DNA of 64,000 bases from Paraburkholderia fungorum (lineage in GTDB: Bacteria > Pseudomonadota > Gammaproteobacteria > Burkholderiales > Burkholderiaceae), in contig NZ_FNKP01000002.1 of NCBI RefSeq assembly GCF_900099835.1, positions 2,852,001 to 2,916,000 of the forward strand, read 5' to 3'. This document shows positions 8,827-18,884 of the stretch, piece by piece (position 1 is the stretch's first letter; each line of letters begins with the position of its first letter). Position numbers and translations under genes: made by a program. Under the pieces are notes generated by a model. It did no database searches. It had not been told where the DNA came from and saw nothing but the letters and a program-made list of their open reading frames with translations.

Positions 8827-9999
8827 TCAGCGCTCCTGCACTGGCGCCTGAACCCGCGCCTTCCACTGACCGCCTTTACCGCGCCAGTAACGCACCGCCG
8901 ACGCAAACGTCGCGCCGACATAAAACAGCGCGATCAGCGGCAGAAACGGTGCCCACAGCGGCGAACGGCGGTAGTAGCTGAGCATCGGCGCATACGCGCA
9001 GCACATGGCCGCCCAGGCCAGCCATGCGGGCCAGCCCAGCGGACCCAACACCAGCGCGGCCATCGGCGGCATCAGGTAAATGATCGTCATGCCGGCCAGC
9101 GTGCCGGCCAGCAGCAACGGCGAGTAGTGCAGTTGCGTGAAGGCCGTGCGCGCGATCATGTTCCAGATCTCACGCCAGCTATCGTACGGACGCAGCGACA
9201 CGCTGCGCGCCGCCACATCCAGCCGGATCGGATGACGTCCGGTGCCGCGATGCTTGATCCGCGCGGCGAGACTGCAATCGTCGATCAACTCGGCGCGGAT
9301 CGACTCGATACCGCCCGCTTCTTCCAGCGCGCTACGGCGCACCAGCATGCAACCGCCCGCAGCCGCAGCCGTGCGATTGCGCGGATTGTTGACCCACGCG
9401 AACGGATACAGCTTCGCGAAGAAGAACACGAACGCCGGAATCAGCGCTTTTTCCCAGAACGAATCGCAGCGCAGACGAACCATCAGCGACACGAGATCGC
9501 GCTTTTCCGCGTCCGCACGCGCGACGAGTTGCACCAGCGCGTCGGCGGGATGGCCGATGTCGGCGTCGGTCAGCAAAAGATAGTCGGCGGGCAAGCCGTG
9601 CGTGCGCACGGCCTCGATACCCTGCGACTGCGCCCACACCTTGCCGGACCAGCCCGGCGGCAACGGCTTGGCGCTCAGCACCGTCAGACGGTCGGGACAT
9701 TGCAGTTGCAACGCGGCTGCGCGGGCGGCGTCGGCGGTGCCGTCGGTGCTGTGATCGTCCACCACGATCACGTGGAAATCGCCGCGATAGTCCTGCTGGA
9801 GCAGCGTAGTGACCGCCTCGGCGATCACGTCGACTTCATTGCGCGCCGGCACCACGGCGACCACCACCGGCCACGTGACGCGCGGCGCGACCGTCAGCGG
9901 CGCGGCGGGACGCGAGCGCCAGAAACCGCCACGCGCGAACAGCAGCACGCCCCAGATCAACAGGGAAACACACGAAAGAACAAACAGAACCGCCGCCAT
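8827..9999 (-). CDS. hpnB: Hopene-associated glycosyltransferase HpnB
   Basis: A membrane-bound family 2 glycosyltransferase of the HpnB group, assumed to add a sugar to the hopanoid side chain. After an N-terminal membrane segment, the GT-A fold shows VVPARNEVDVI, VVDDHSTDGTAD (nucleotide-binding Asp pair), LLTDADIGH (DxD-type metal site) and the ELIDDCSLAARIK acceptor motif. Three or four membrane segments close the protein. The start overlaps the hpnC stop by one base (TAATG), so the two are coupled. Confidence 0.88.
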   Translation of the reverse strand: MAAVLFVLSCVSLLIWGVLLFARGGFWRSRPAAPLTVAPRVTWPVVVAVVPARNEVDVIAEAVTTLLQQDYRGDFHVIVVDDHSTDGTADAARAAALQLQCPDRLTVLSAKPLPPGWSGKVWAQSQGIEAVRTHGLPADYLLLTDADIGHPADALVQLVARADAEKRDLVSLMVRLRCDSFWEKALIPAFVFFFAKLYPFAWVNNPRNRTAAAAGGCMLVRRSALEEAGGIESIRAELIDDCSLAARIKHRGTGRHPIRLDVAARSVSLRPYDSWREIWNMIARTAFTQLHYSPLLLAGTLAGMTIIYLMPPMAALVLGPLGWPAWLAWAAMCCAYAPMLSYYRRSPLWAPFLPLIALFYVGATFASAVRYWRGKGGQWKARVQAPVQER

Positions 10000-10865
10000 T
10001 AAGCATTACCCTCGATTGAACGCGCCTCGACGCCGACGCGGCGCGAAAGCCACATCACCAGCGTGCGCGCCGCGACCACGCACCAGTCAAATGTGCTGAG
10101 CACCGGATGCTCGCGAAACACGTTGTAGTCCGCTCGCTCGATCCGTTCGAGAAAGCGCAAGCCGCCATGCACCGCGCCGCATAGCTCGATACCCAGCCGC
10201 CCCGGAATACGCAACGCGAGCGGCGCGCCGCGCACCAGCGTCTCGCGGACAAACGCCACCTCGTATTCCATCAGCGCGCGCCACTTTTCGTCGGACACGC
10301 CTTCGGCGATATACGCTTCGGTCACGCCGAAACGCTGCAGGTCTGCTTGCGGCAAGTACACGCGACCCTTTTTCCAGTCGGCCGCGACCTCCAGCCAGAA
10401 GCTGATCAACTGCGACGCCGTGCAGATCGCATCGGCGTCGGCGAGATTTTCGGGCGTGGCCGCGCCCACCAGGTGCAGCATCAGATGCCCGATCGGATTC
10501 GCCGAATGACGGCAGTAATCGAGCAGCGCCGCGCGGTCGGCGTAACGGCTGGTGTCGATATCCTGCGCACACGCGCGCAGCAAATCGTAAAACGGCGCGA
10601 GCGGCAACTTGTATTGCGCGACCACCCCGGCCAGTTTGCCGAACAGCAGCGGATGCACCGGCGCCGCGCGCCGTTCGGCCACCGCGTCCAGGCCTGCCTG
10701 GAAATCGGCGAGGCGGGCATGACGCTGAGCCGCGCTCCAGTCGCCTTCATCGGCGATGTCGGCCGCCGTGCGAACCACCTGATAGATAACGCCGATAGGC
10801 GCGCGCAGCGCCTTGGGCAGCAACACGCTCGCGACCGGAAAATTTTCGTACTGATCGACGTCCAT
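9999..10865 (-). CDS. hpnC: Hydroxysqualene synthase HpnC
   Basis: A trans-isoprenyl diphosphate synthase-fold enzyme. In the HpnCDE pathway HpnC turns presqualene diphosphate into hydroxysqualene. The start at 10865 (MDVDQYENFPVASVLLP) is chosen because it begins the family core; the open frame reaches 11048. The second metal site is seen in FWLEVAADWKKGRVYLP. The first metal site reads VRTAADIADE, where DDxxD is expected, so the first Asp is Ala here. hpnB follows, coupled by a one-base overlap. The gene is divergent from ispH. Confidence 0.85.
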   Translation of the reverse strand: MDVDQYENFPVASVLLPKALRAPIGVIYQVVRTAADIADEGDWSAAQRHARLADFQAGLDAVAERRAAPVHPLLFGKLAGVVAQYKLPLAPFYDLLRACAQDIDTSRYADRAALLDYCRHSANPIGHLMLHLVGAATPENLADADAICTASQLISFWLEVAADWKKGRVYLPQADLQRFGVTEAYIAEGVSDEKWRALMEYEVAFVRETLVRGAPLALRIPGRLGIELCGAVHGGLRFLERIERADYNVFREHPVLSTFDWCVVAARTLVMWLSRRVGVEARSIEGNA

Positions 10866-11197
10866 CCAGCGAGCCTCGAAACCTTTCTGTAATGCAGGCG
10901 CGAATATGCGCCGCGGACTGCGTAGTTTAAGGGTTCCGTTAAACCGGTGCAGCGTGCAATCATTACTGCATGCGCCATCGGCAATAAGTGCAGACATTGG
11001 CCCCCATTGCGGCAAACGTCCAACACCGGCCACGCGCCCAAAAAGCAAAGCTCGCCTGATAGCGTTAGAATGCGCGTTTTGGTTTTGCTGTACCGGCCCC
11101 GCCGGGCCTCAAGACGTCAACTAATCAGATGGTCGCGGCGATAAAGTCAGTTTTACCGACTTCTTCGAAACCCGCGTCAGTCGGAGTTCGCCAACTT
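10866..11197. promoter_or_regulatory. Divergent promoter region of hpnC-hpnB and ispH
   Basis: The 332 bp between the divergent starts must carry both promoters. I see no clear consensus boxes. Frames extending hpnC and ispH upstream into this region lack family similarity. Confidence 0.45.
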
Positions 11198-12142
11198 ATG
11201 CGAGTCATCCTTGCTCAACCCCGCGGCTTTTGTGCGGGTGTTGTTCGTGCAATCGAAATCGTCGATCGCGCGTTACAGCAACACGGCGCCCCCGTGTATG
11301 TCCGTCACGAGATTGTTCACAATCGCCACGTGGTGGATAACCTGCGCCAGAAAGGCGCGCGCTTCGTCGAAGAACTCGATGAAGTGCCCCAAGGTGCGGT
11401 AGCCATTTTCAGCGCGCACGGTGTCGCGCAAACAGTCGAACGCGACGCGGAAGCGCGCGGTCTCGACGTGCTCGATGCAACCTGTCCGCTCGTCACCAAA
11501 GTGCATGTGCAGGGGCGTCAATACGTCGGCGCAGGCCGCACGCTGATCCTGATCGGCCACGCCGGTCACCCCGAAGTGGAAGGCACGATCGGCCAGATTC
11601 CGGGCAAGGTGCTGCTGGTGCAAAGCGAAGCCGAAGTCGCGCATCTCGACCTGCCGCTCGACACGCCGCTTGCGTATGTCACGCAGACCACGCTGTCGGT
11701 GGACGACACGCGCGGCATCATCGACGCATTGCTGCGCCGGTTCACCAATATCGTCGGTCCCGATACGCGCGACATCTGCTACGCGACGCAAAATCGTCAG
11801 GCGGCGGTGCGCGAACTGAGCAAGCAGGTCGAAGTGCTGCTGGTGGTGGGCGCAACGAATAGCTCGAATTCGAACCGGCTGCGCGAGATCGGCAGCGAAA
11901 GCGGCGTGGCGAGCTACCTCGTCGCCGATGGTTCGGAAGTGAAGCCGGAATGGTTTGCAAATGTGCAGACGGTCGGCGTCACAGCGGGCGCGTCGGCACC
12001 CGAAGAGATGGTGAAGAACGTGATCGCGGCGCTGAGCGCGCTGGGTCCCGTCGACGTCTCGACCATGGACGGCCGTGAAGAGAAGGTGGAGTTCAAATTG
12101 CCGTCGAAGCTGCTGCAGCCGCTTGCGGCACGCGAAGTTTAA
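11198..12142 (+). CDS. ispH: 4-hydroxy-3-methylbut-2-enyl diphosphate reductase IspH
   Basis: The last enzyme of the MEP pathway: reduces HMBPP to IPP and DMAPP with a 4Fe-4S cluster. The three cluster cysteines are at 12 (RGFCAG), 96 (DATCPL) and 194 (RDICYATQ). The HMBPP-binding His and Glu residues are visible in [13 protein letters not shown] and GHPEVEGT. The start at 11198 begins the conserved [13 protein letters not shown]; an in-frame ATG at 11129 would add 23 unconserved residues. Its place in the hopanoid locus suggests a dedicated copy that raises isoprenoid supply. Whether a second ispH exists cannot be seen here. Confidence 0.93.
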   Translation: MRVILAQPRGFCAGVVRAIEIVDRALQQHGAPVYVRHEIVHNRHVVDNLRQKGARFVEELDEVPQGAVAIFSAHGVAQTVERDAEARGLDVLDATCPLVTKVHVQGRQYVGAGRTLILIGHAGHPEVEGTIGQIPGKVLLVQSEAEVAHLDLPLDTPLAYVTQTTLSVDDTRGIIDALLRRFTNIVGPDTRDICYATQNRQAAVRELSKQVEVLLVVGATNSSNSNRLREIGSESGVASYLVADGSEVKPEWFANVQTVGVTAGASAPEEMVKNVIAALSALGPVDVSTMDGREEKVEFKLPSKLLQPLAAREV

Positions 12143-12177
12143 GAAGGGGTCTCGCGCGTCTGAAGTATGGGCGCGTG

Positions 12178-12217
12178 AAAAAAAGCGTGGTGGGCTGGAA
12201 GCCCACCACGCTTTTTT
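12178..12217. terminator. Bidirectional terminator
   Basis: A perfect stem AAAAGCGTGGTGGGCT with its complement around a 3-base loop, with A and T runs on either side. It separates ispH from the convergent hpnM. Confidence 0.92.
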
Positions 12218-12269
12218 CTTTGGCCGTAGCTGCGGAAGCCGCGAGACCGCTTTCGTCTCGCTCCTGGCT

Positions 12270-12875
12270 TTAACCCGCGCCGCGCGCGTTGTGCGCGGTC
12301 AGGAACTTGATCAACCCGTCGATCCCGCCCTTCGACATCTGATCGGCGAATTGCGTCTGATACACCTGGATCAGCCACGCGCCCATCATGTTGATGTCGT
12401 AAATTTTCCAGCCCGACGGACCTTTGGTAAGACGGTAGTCGATCGCATCGTCGCCGCCGTTGCTGATCACATGCGATTGCACGACGATGTCGCTGGCGCC
12501 GGCCGGTACGTTCACCGGCAGGAACTTGAACTTCACGTCCTGATCGCGCAATTGCGACAGCGAAGCAGCATAGGTTCGAACGAGGAGCAGCGTAAACTGC
12601 TCATAAAGCTGTTTTTGCTGCTCAGGCGTAGCGGTCGACCATGCCTTGCCGACCGCGATGCGCGTGGTGCGCTGAAAGTCGGTGGCGGGAACGAAGCGCG
12701 TCTGGACCAGTTGGGTGATCTTGGCCATGTCGCCGCCGCGCGCCTGAGGATCGGCCTTCATTGCAGCAACGGTGCCTTCGACGGCACTTTTTACAACCGC
12801 GTCGGGCGCGGTTTGCGCGTAAGCCGCTGTGGACACCACGGCAGCAGCCAGAAAAGCAGACAGATAACGTTTCAT
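12270..12875 (-). CDS. hpnM: HpnM, MlaC-family periplasmic lipid-binding protein
   Basis: A 201-residue periplasmic protein of the MlaC/Ttg2D family, called HpnM when it sits in hopanoid loci; MlaC carries phospholipids between the membranes. The start at 12875 begins a clean signal peptide (KRYLSAFLAAAVV, cleavage after AYA). The family core is seen in FVPATDFQRTTRIAVGKAWSTATPEQQKQLYEQFTLLLVRTYA and in GWKIYDINMMGAWLIQVYQTQF. It faces away from hpnN, so the two are divergent, and probably works with HpnN and MlaA in moving hopanoids or phospholipids. Confidence 0.85.
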   Translation of the reverse strand: MKRYLSAFLAAAVVSTAAYAQTAPDAVVKSAVEGTVAAMKADPQARGGDMAKITQLVQTRFVPATDFQRTTRIAVGKAWSTATPEQQKQLYEQFTLLLVRTYAASLSQLRDQDVKFKFLPVNVPAGASDIVVQSHVISNGGDDAIDYRLTKGPSGWKIYDINMMGAWLIQVYQTQFADQMSKGGIDGLIKFLTAHNARGAG

Positions 12876-13085
12876 ACGTTCGCCAGGATCGAAAGAAGTA
12901 AGCGCCAGTGAGCCAATAAAGCCCATTGCGAAAGCTGGATAGACCAGTATACCGAGAATGCGTTCCCGCCCTGGTTCGTCCCGGCAGGCGCTGCACTTGC
13001 TACCGAAGTCGGGTTGCAGCGCTCCGGCTCTGTATACTTGTGCACTTTCGTCTAAAACACTCGTGATAAGGCCACGTCCGCCTAC

Positions 13086-15701
13086 ATGCTGAAGTCATCT
13101 ATTGTCCGTCTCGTCGCCTATTCGGTGCGCCACCCGCTGCGGGTCGTCGGCGCCTCGATCGTGCTCGCCATCCTGAGCTGCATCTATGTGGCGCATAACT
13201 TCAAGATCAACACGGACATCAGCCGTCTCATCGAAACCGACAAGCACTGGACGGGCCTCGAAAACGCGATGAGCCAGGCTTTCCCGGATCGCGGCGACAC
13301 CGTGCTGGTAGTGGTCGAAGCGCGCGCCCCGGAATTCGCCGACGCCGCCGCCAACGCGCTGACCGCCGCGCTCAAGGCCGATCCCAAAGAATTCGTCGCG
13401 GTCTCGCAGCCCGCCGGCGGCCCGTTTTTCGAACACAACGGCCTGCTGTTTCCGTCCAACGACGAGGTGATGTCCACCACCTCGCAACTGGTCCAGTCGC
13501 GTCCGCTGGTCAATGCGCTCGCGCATGATCCGAGCCTGACGGGCCTGGCCGGCACGCTGACCACCAGCCTGCTGCTGCCGCTTCAGCTCGGTCAGGTGAA
13601 GCTCGCCGACATGAGCCATCTGCTGTCGCAAAGCGCGAACACGCTCGACCGCGTGCTGGCCAACCAGCCGGCGGCGTTCTCCTGGCGAGCGCTTGTCGAC
13701 AAGACCACGGCCACCGACCCGGCGCGCGCGTTCGTCACCGTTCAGCCGGTCGTCAACTACGATGCGCTGGAGCCGGGCGCAACCGCGTCCAAAGCGATTC
13801 GCGATATCGCCGCCTCGCTGCACCTCGACGCGCGCTACGGCGCCACGATTCGTCTGACCGGCGAACAGCCGCTCGCGGACGAAGAGTTCGCGTCGGTGAA
13901 AGACGGCGCGGTGCTCAACGGCATCGGCACCTTCATTGTCGTGCTGGTCATTCTGTGGCTCGCGCTGCGCTCGGGACGCATGATCGCCGCCGTGTTCATC
14001 ACGCTGTTCGTCGGGCTGGTCATTACCGCTGCGCTCGGCCTGATGATGGTCGGCGCGCTGAACATGATTTCGGTCGCGTTCATGGTGTTGTTCATCGGGC
14101 TCGGGGTCGATTTCGGCGTGCAGTTCGGCGTCAAATATCGCGAGGAACGCAATCGCGACGACCGCCTGTCCGCCGCGCTGATGCACACCGCGCACAGCAT
14201 CGGCGTGCCGCTGACGCTCGCGGCGGTCGCGGTCGCGCTCAGCTTCTTCTCGTTCCTGCCGACCGCTTATCGCGGCGTATCGGAGTTGGGGCAGATCGCG
14301 GGCGTCGGCATGTTCGTCGCGTACTTCACGAACATGACCTTGCTGCCGGCGCTGCTGAAAATCTTCAATCCGCCGGGCGAAGCCGCTTCGCCGGGCTTCA
14401 AGCAACTCGCTCCCCTCGACGACTTCCTCGATCATCACCGCAAGCCGGTGCTGATCGGCACGCTGATCGTCGTGATCGGCGCGACGCCGATCCTCACGCA
14501 TCTGCGCTTCGACTTCAATCCGCTGCATCTGAAGGACCCGCATACGGAGTCGATGGCGACGCTGCTGTCGCTGAAGGATTCGCCGGAAGCCGCGGTCAAC
14601 AACGTGCATGTGCTAGCACCTTCGCTAACTGACGCCGACGCGATTGCCACGCGCCTGCGCGCGCTGCCGGAAGTCGGGCGCGTCACGACACTCAACACGT
14701 TCATTCCGGCTGATCAGCAGCAGAAGATGATGTTGATCGCGAGCGCCGCGCAGCAGTTGTTGCCCGCGCTGCAGCAACAACCGTCGCCGCAAGCCACCGA
14801 CGCCGTGCGCGTCGACGCGCTCAAGCGCGCGTCGAACCAGCTGTCGCTGGCTGCTGACGATCACCCGGGCCCGGGCGCAGCCGAAGCAAAGCATCTATCG
14901 GCCACGCTGCAAAAGCTCGCCACCGCCGACGCCGCCACGCGCGACCGCGCAGAAGTCGCGATGTCCGACACGCTGCGCATCGCGCTGAAGCAACTGGAAA
15001 ACCTGCTGCAACCCACCGAGATCACCCGCGACAACTTGCCAAAGGAAATCTCGTCGACGTGGTTGTCGAAAGACGGCCGCGCCCTCGTGGATATCGCGCC
15101 GAAGGTGAAACCCGGCACCGATCCGAACGACGACGCGATGCTCGCGCGCTTCGTCCACGCGGTACAGAAGGCGGAGCCGAACGCGATCGGCGGCCCGATT
15201 TCGATCCTGCATTCGGCCGACCTGATCATCAAGGCATTCCTGCAAGCCGCCGCTTACGCGCTGATCTCCATCGCGATCCTGCTGTGGATCGCGCTGCGGC
15301 GAGTCGGCGACGTGCTGCGTACGCTGGTGCCGTTGCTGGTGTCGGCGCTCGTCACGCTGGAACTGTGCGCGGCGTTCGGCATGCCGCTGAATTTCGCCAA
15401 TATCATTGCGCTGCCGCTGATGCTCGGCGTCGGCGTAGCCTTCAAGATCTACTTCGTGATGGCGTGGCGCCACGGCCAGACTGGCCTGTTGCAGTCGAGT
15501 CTGACGCACGCCGTGCTGTTCAGCGCGGCAACCACGGCGACGGCATTCGGCAGCCTCTGGCTGTCGCATCATCCGGGCACGTCGAGCATGGGCCGACTGC
15601 TGGCGCTGTCGCTGTTCTGCACGCTGATCGGCGCGGTGGTGTTCCAACCGGTGTTGATGGGCAAGCCGCGCCAACGTCGCGCGAAGAATAAAGGAATATA
15701 A
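13086..15701 (+). CDS. hpnN: Hopanoid transporter HpnN (RND family)
   Basis: An 871-residue RND-type exporter; in Rhodopseudomonas and Burkholderia, HpnN is needed to bring hopanoids to the outer membrane. A first membrane helix (residues 14-34) is followed by a periplasmic domain, a block of five helices near 275-425 with the [17 protein letters not shown] segment typical of RND helix 4, a second helix and periplasmic domain, and a final helical block from about 715. The length is normal. mlaA starts three bases after its stop, so the two form an operon. Confidence 0.92.
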   Translation: MLKSSIVRLVAYSVRHPLRVVGASIVLAILSCIYVAHNFKINTDISRLIETDKHWTGLENAMSQAFPDRGDTVLVVVEARAPEFADAAANALTAALKADPKEFVAVSQPAGGPFFEHNGLLFPSNDEVMSTTSQLVQSRPLVNALAHDPSLTGLAGTLTTSLLLPLQLGQVKLADMSHLLSQSANTLDRVLANQPAAFSWRALVDKTTATDPARAFVTVQPVVNYDALEPGATASKAIRDIAASLHLDARYGATIRLTGEQPLADEEFASVKDGAVLNGIGTFIVVLVILWLALRSGRMIAAVFITLFVGLVITAALGLMMVGALNMISVAFMVLFIGLGVDFGVQFGVKYREERNRDDRLSAALMHTAHSIGVPLTLAAVAVALSFFSFLPTAYRGVSELGQIAGVGMFVAYFTNMTLLPALLKIFNPPGEAASPGFKQLAPLDDFLDHHRKPVLIGTLIVVIGATPILTHLRFDFNPLHLKDPHTESMATLLSLKDSPEAAVNNVHVLAPSLTDADAIATRLRALPEVGRVTTLNTFIPADQQQKMMLIASAAQQLLPALQQQPSPQATDAVRVDALKRASNQLSLAADDHPGPGAAEAKHLSATLQKLATADAATRDRAEVAMSDTLRIALKQLENLLQPTEITRDNLPKEISSTWLSKDGRALVDIAPKVKPGTDPNDDAMLARFVHAVQKAEPNAIGGPISILHSADLIIKAFLQAAAYALISIAILLWIALRRVGDVLRTLVPLLVSALVTLELCAAFGMPLNFANIIALPLMLGVGVAFKIYFVMAWRHGQTGLLQSSLTHAVLFSAATTATAFGSLWLSHHPGTSSMGRLLALSLFCTLIGAVVFQPVLMGKPRQRRAKNKGI

Positions 15702-15703
15702 GC

Positions 15704-16681
15704 ATGCAACTCCGTAACGCCGCGCTGACGCTGGCCGCCGCCGGCCTCATTTCAGGTTGTGCAACCGGTCCCGACCGCAAACCGGGCGACCCGTTCGAAC
15801 CGGTGAATCGCGCCGTATTCAAATTCAACGATGGCCTGGACACGTACGTCGCGGTGCCGGTCGCCAAGGGTTATCAGAAGGTGACGCCGCAGCCGCTGCG
15901 CACCGCCGTCAGCAACTTCTTCTCGAACCTCGGCGACCTGACCAACGCGGCCAACGCGCTGCTGCAGTTGAAGATCACCGACGCGACCGAAGACATCATG
16001 CGCTTCGCGATGAACTCGGTGTTCGGCCTCGGCGGCCTGCTCGACTTCGCGACGCCGGCCGGTCTGCCGAAGCATCATCAGGATTTTGGGTTGACGCTGG
16101 GGCATTGGGGCATCCCGTCGGGTCCGTATCTCGTGCTGCCGCTGTTTGGGCCGAGCACGGTGCGCGACAGCATGGGGCTGATCGTCGACGTGAAGTTCAA
16201 TCCGCTGAACTACATGGAACCGGCGGTGCGTAATCCGCTGTATGTGTTGCAGTTCGTGAGCGTGCGCTCCGATCTGCTGGGCGCGACCGATCTGCTGCAG
16301 CAAGCCGCGCTCGACAAATACTCGTTCGTGCGCGACGCCTATACGCAGCAGCGCCGGGCGCGTCTGCGTGGTACGAGCGACAACAATGCGCCGCTGCCGA
16401 ACTACGACGATCAAAGCGGCGCGAGCGACGCGGCGCCTGCCGCAGGCGCCCCGGCTGCGGGCGCTCTGCCGAATTACGCGGACCCGGGCGATGCGGCGCA
16501 AGCGCCGAACGCGGCATCGGGCGCGGCGACGACCGCTCCGTCTGATCTGCCGAACTATTCCGATCCGGGCGACGCACCGGCGAGCGGCGCGGCGGGTACG
16601 ACGCCGGCCACGGCTCCCGCAGCGGCGTCAGAGACAACAGCGCCCGCGCCTCAACCCGAGGCCGCACCGGCCACGCAATAA
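15704..16681 (+). CDS. mlaA: MlaA/VacJ outer-membrane lipoprotein with repeat tail
   Basis: A lipoprotein that in E. coli removes mislocalised phospholipid from the outer leaflet of the outer membrane. The lipobox LISGC puts the lipidated Cys at 19. The MlaA domain runs from about 25 to 220 (DPFEPVNRAVFKFND, then FGLGGLLDFATPAGLPKHHQDFGLTLGHWG and GPYLVLPLFGPSTVRD). After it comes a 100-residue Pro/Ala-rich tail with three copies of LPNY-D-(P/Q)(G/S)(D/G)A at about 12-30 residue spacing. The tail is longer than in E. coli MlaA and is probably disordered. It is translated right after hpnN with its ribosome site inside the hpnN end. Confidence 0.9.
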   Translation: MQLRNAALTLAAAGLISGCATGPDRKPGDPFEPVNRAVFKFNDGLDTYVAVPVAKGYQKVTPQPLRTAVSNFFSNLGDLTNAANALLQLKITDATEDIMRFAMNSVFGLGGLLDFATPAGLPKHHQDFGLTLGHWGIPSGPYLVLPLFGPSTVRDSMGLIVDVKFNPLNYMEPAVRNPLYVLQFVSVRSDLLGATDLLQQAALDKYSFVRDAYTQQRRARLRGTSDNNAPLPNYDDQSGASDAAPAAGAPAAGALPNYADPGDAAQAPNAASGAATTAPSDLPNYSDPGDAPASGAAGTTPATAPAAASETTAPAPQPEAAPATQ

Positions 16682-16882
16682 GGCTCAAGGAAGTTCGAAG
16701 CAATTCGAAGAAGGCAGGGCGCGCATCGCGCCTGAACTGAAGACGGGGACGCCGAAGCAAGGCGTCTCACGAAACGAGCTGGAACTCGTAGAAGGGAATC
16801 AGATGGAATACCGCTTCGGCACTTGATGCGCCGAAGCGGCAAAAGCAGGAGCGGGCGCACGAACCGGCGCCGCTCATTAGCC

Positions 16883-17368
16883 TCAATGCAGGCTGTCTAC
16901 CTCGCTGCGCGAAGCTGCAGCCACTCTCTCTTCTTCCACCGCAGCGGTCGCTTGCGGTACCGGTCGCGAGTTCTCGCGATACTGAGCAAATGCTTCCTCT
17001 GCATAACGAATCTGCGTGCGGCCGTGCGGCGCCGACTCGCCTTTCTCGTCGAGATTCACGAACACCATCTTCTCGACGGTCAGGATGCTTTTGCGTGTGA
17101 TCTTGTTGCGCACTTCGCAGCGCAGCGTGATCGACGTCCGGCCGAATTGAGTGGCGGTCATGCCGAGTTCGATGATGTCGCCCTGACGCGCCGAGCTGAC
17201 AAAATTGATCTCGGACATGAACTTGGTGACGACGCGCTGGTTGTCCAGCTGGGTGATCGCATAGATCGCCGCTTCTTCGTCGATCCAACGCAGCAGGCTG
17301 CCGCCGAACAGCGTGCCGTTCGGGTTCAGATCTTCGGGCTTGACCCACTTTCTTGTATGGAAATTCAT
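16883..17368 (-). CDS. Hotdog-fold acyl-CoA thioesterase, 5' end at the attachment site
   Basis: A YciA/ACOT-type thioesterase that hydrolyses acyl-CoA in the cytoplasm. The hotdog core reads NPNGTLFGGSLLRWIDEEAAIYA, with the conserved Asn-Gly and the Asp of the helix, then FMSEINFVSSARQGD. The C-terminal 40 residues are a polar tail. The first codons (MNFHTRK) lie inside the left attachment repeat of the 18-kb element. The original promoter and ribosome site are now at 35.5 kb, and the present upstream DNA, including ACGAGG before the ATG, comes from the element. The reading frame itself is intact. Confidence 0.88.
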   Translation of the reverse strand: MNFHTRKWVKPEDLNPNGTLFGGSLLRWIDEEAAIYAITQLDNQRVVTKFMSEINFVSSARQGDIIELGMTATQFGRTSITLRCEVRNKITRKSILTVEKMVFVNLDEKGESAPHGRTQIRYAEEAFAQYRENSRPVPQATAAVEEERVAAASRSEVDSLH

Positions 17369-17369
17369 T
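17347..17369. repeat. attL, left attachment repeat
   Basis: Twenty-three bases match 35449-35471 with one mismatch (T17354 against G35456). The perfect part, GTATGGAAATTCATT (17355-17369), is the likely crossover core. It spans the start codon and first codons of the thioesterase gene. Confidence 0.88.
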
Positions 17370-17490
17370 ATCAGTTAAACCTCGTAAAACCTAGTCTATA
17401 CTAGACGCCTCAAACCTTTACCCAGCTTGGTTTTCAGCCATTTTCCAGTAAAAAACTGGAAAAAGTAGTAAAGCCTAGACAAGCTAATTT

Positions 17491-17511
17491 GTTGGGGTAC
17501 ATGTTGGGGTA
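17491..17511 (+). repeat. Probable integrase arm-type sites, left end
   Basis: Two direct copies of GTTGGGGTA, with starts 12 bp apart (17491 and 17503), just before the integrase gene. The same pair with the same spacing and orientation lies at 35338-35358 next to attR. Paired short repeats flanking the core are the usual layout of tyrosine-recombinase arm sites. Confidence 0.65.
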
Positions 17512-17530
17512 GGAAGTGGAGATTTCAACC

Positions 17531-18781
17531 ATGCCCAAGCTACACACAAAAACACTGCAAGCCCTCACGTCGTTTGATGCCGGTTCCATCGTCCGCGATG
17601 ACGGCGGCCTATGGGGCAAGGTCACCATGACCTCCAAGGGGCCGTCCGTATCCTTCTCCTATCGCTACCGTGTCGGCGCAAAAACGCGTGACTTCGGGTG
17701 CGGTAGCTGGCCGGGTCGCTCGCTGGCGGATATCCGCGCTGCCCGCAATGCAGCCGCCGAACTGGTACGCCAAGGCCGCGATCCCATCGATGAACGCGCG
17801 GCCTCCAAGGCGGCGGAAAAGGCCAAGGCCAACGTGTTGACCGTGCGCGGCCTGTTCGATCTCTGGAAAGCCGCCGAACTGTCGAGCCGGAAGGATCAAG
17901 GCGCGGAACCCCTGCGGGCCTTCGAAAAGGACATTTTCCTGATCTTTGGCAAACAACCTGCCGCAAACGTCACTAAGGGTAAATACCTAGACCACCTCGA
18001 TAGTATCAAAGTCCGCGCACCTTCGCTGGCGAACAAACTGGCCGGGTACTTGGTGACTATGTACGCGTGGGGCGTCAAACGTGAGCTAGTGCCCACTAAC
18101 CCGATGTTCGGAATCACGAAAAAGGACGTGGGCGGCGCGGACGGGGAAGGTGACCGGGTGTTGCCAGATGCCGAACTCCGCACACTCCACCACGCGCTAG
18201 AAAATGCCGGTCTACAGGACGCCACCCGCACCGCCTTGCGCGTACTGCTCGGCACTGCGGCACGGTCGAATGAACTGCTGCGGGCACGTCGAGCGGATAT
18301 CGATCTGGAGGCGCGGACGTGGTTTATACCTGCCGCCCACTCAAAGAACGGTAAGCCCCACCTGATCCACCTGAGTGACTGGGTGATACCGCACGTGGAG
18401 AAACTTCTGGCCTTCGCTGGTGGCTCTGCGTGGCTCATGCCCGACCAGACAGACCCGCTCCAGCACGTCCATAACAAGACGCTAGTCAACGCGGTGGCTG
18501 ATCGTCAGTGCGGCATGTACGGGCGCAAGACGGAAGGCCGTAGCCTCAACTATCCGCACGCTCTGGAGGTCGGGAGCGAACGGTGGACGCCTCACGATCT
18601 GCGGCGCACTGCGGCCACGCTCATGGGTGACTTGGGTATCCCGCCCGATGTGATCGACAAGTGTCTGAATCACACAGAGCGCAATGTGGTCCGCCGCACA
18701 TATCAACGGTCGATCAAGGCAGAGGAACAGGCCGCAGCGTGGCGCGTGCTGGGGGAGAAACTGGCCGTTCTCATGCCTTGA
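17531..18781 (+). CDS. P4-type tyrosine integrase
   Basis: A tyrosine site-specific recombinase that integrates and excises the element. The N-terminal DUF4102-like arm-binding domain covers roughly residues 1-95 (RYRVGAKTRDFGCGSWPGRSLADIRAARNAAAEL), followed by a core-binding domain and the catalytic domain. Catalytic residues are visible: Arg in GTAARSNELLRAR, the His-x-x-Arg box in TPHDLRRTAAT, His in CLNHTERN and the nucleophile Tyr in RRTYQRS. I start it at the ATG at 17531, which has GGAG nine bases upstream; a GTG at 17516 is the alternative. Relatives usually target tRNA genes, but this one uses a protein gene. Confidence 0.92.
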   Translation: MPKLHTKTLQALTSFDAGSIVRDDGGLWGKVTMTSKGPSVSFSYRYRVGAKTRDFGCGSWPGRSLADIRAARNAAAELVRQGRDPIDERAASKAAEKAKANVLTVRGLFDLWKAAELSSRKDQGAEPLRAFEKDIFLIFGKQPAANVTKGKYLDHLDSIKVRAPSLANKLAGYLVTMYAWGVKRELVPTNPMFGITKKDVGGADGEGDRVLPDAELRTLHHALENAGLQDATRTALRVLLGTAARSNELLRARRADIDLEARTWFIPAAHSKNGKPHLIHLSDWVIPHVEKLLAFAGGSAWLMPDQTDPLQHVHNKTLVNAVADRQCGMYGRKTEGRSLNYPHALEVGSERWTPHDLRRTAATLMGDLGIPPDVIDKCLNHTERNVVRRTYQRSIKAEEQAAAWRVLGEKLAVLMP

Positions 18782-18884
18782 ATAAAGACGGCATTGACGG
18801 CTTTTTACCGTTCCTGTCTACTTAAGCCTGTAACTATCGAATTCAACCTGCAATGGAGTGCGACTAACCCCGAAAGGAGGGGCT

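Noticed and set aside
13095..14609. Long open frame opposite hpnN
   Set aside because: It is a GC-rich shadow with Arg/His-rich, low-complexity translation, while the plus strand encodes a full RND exporter.
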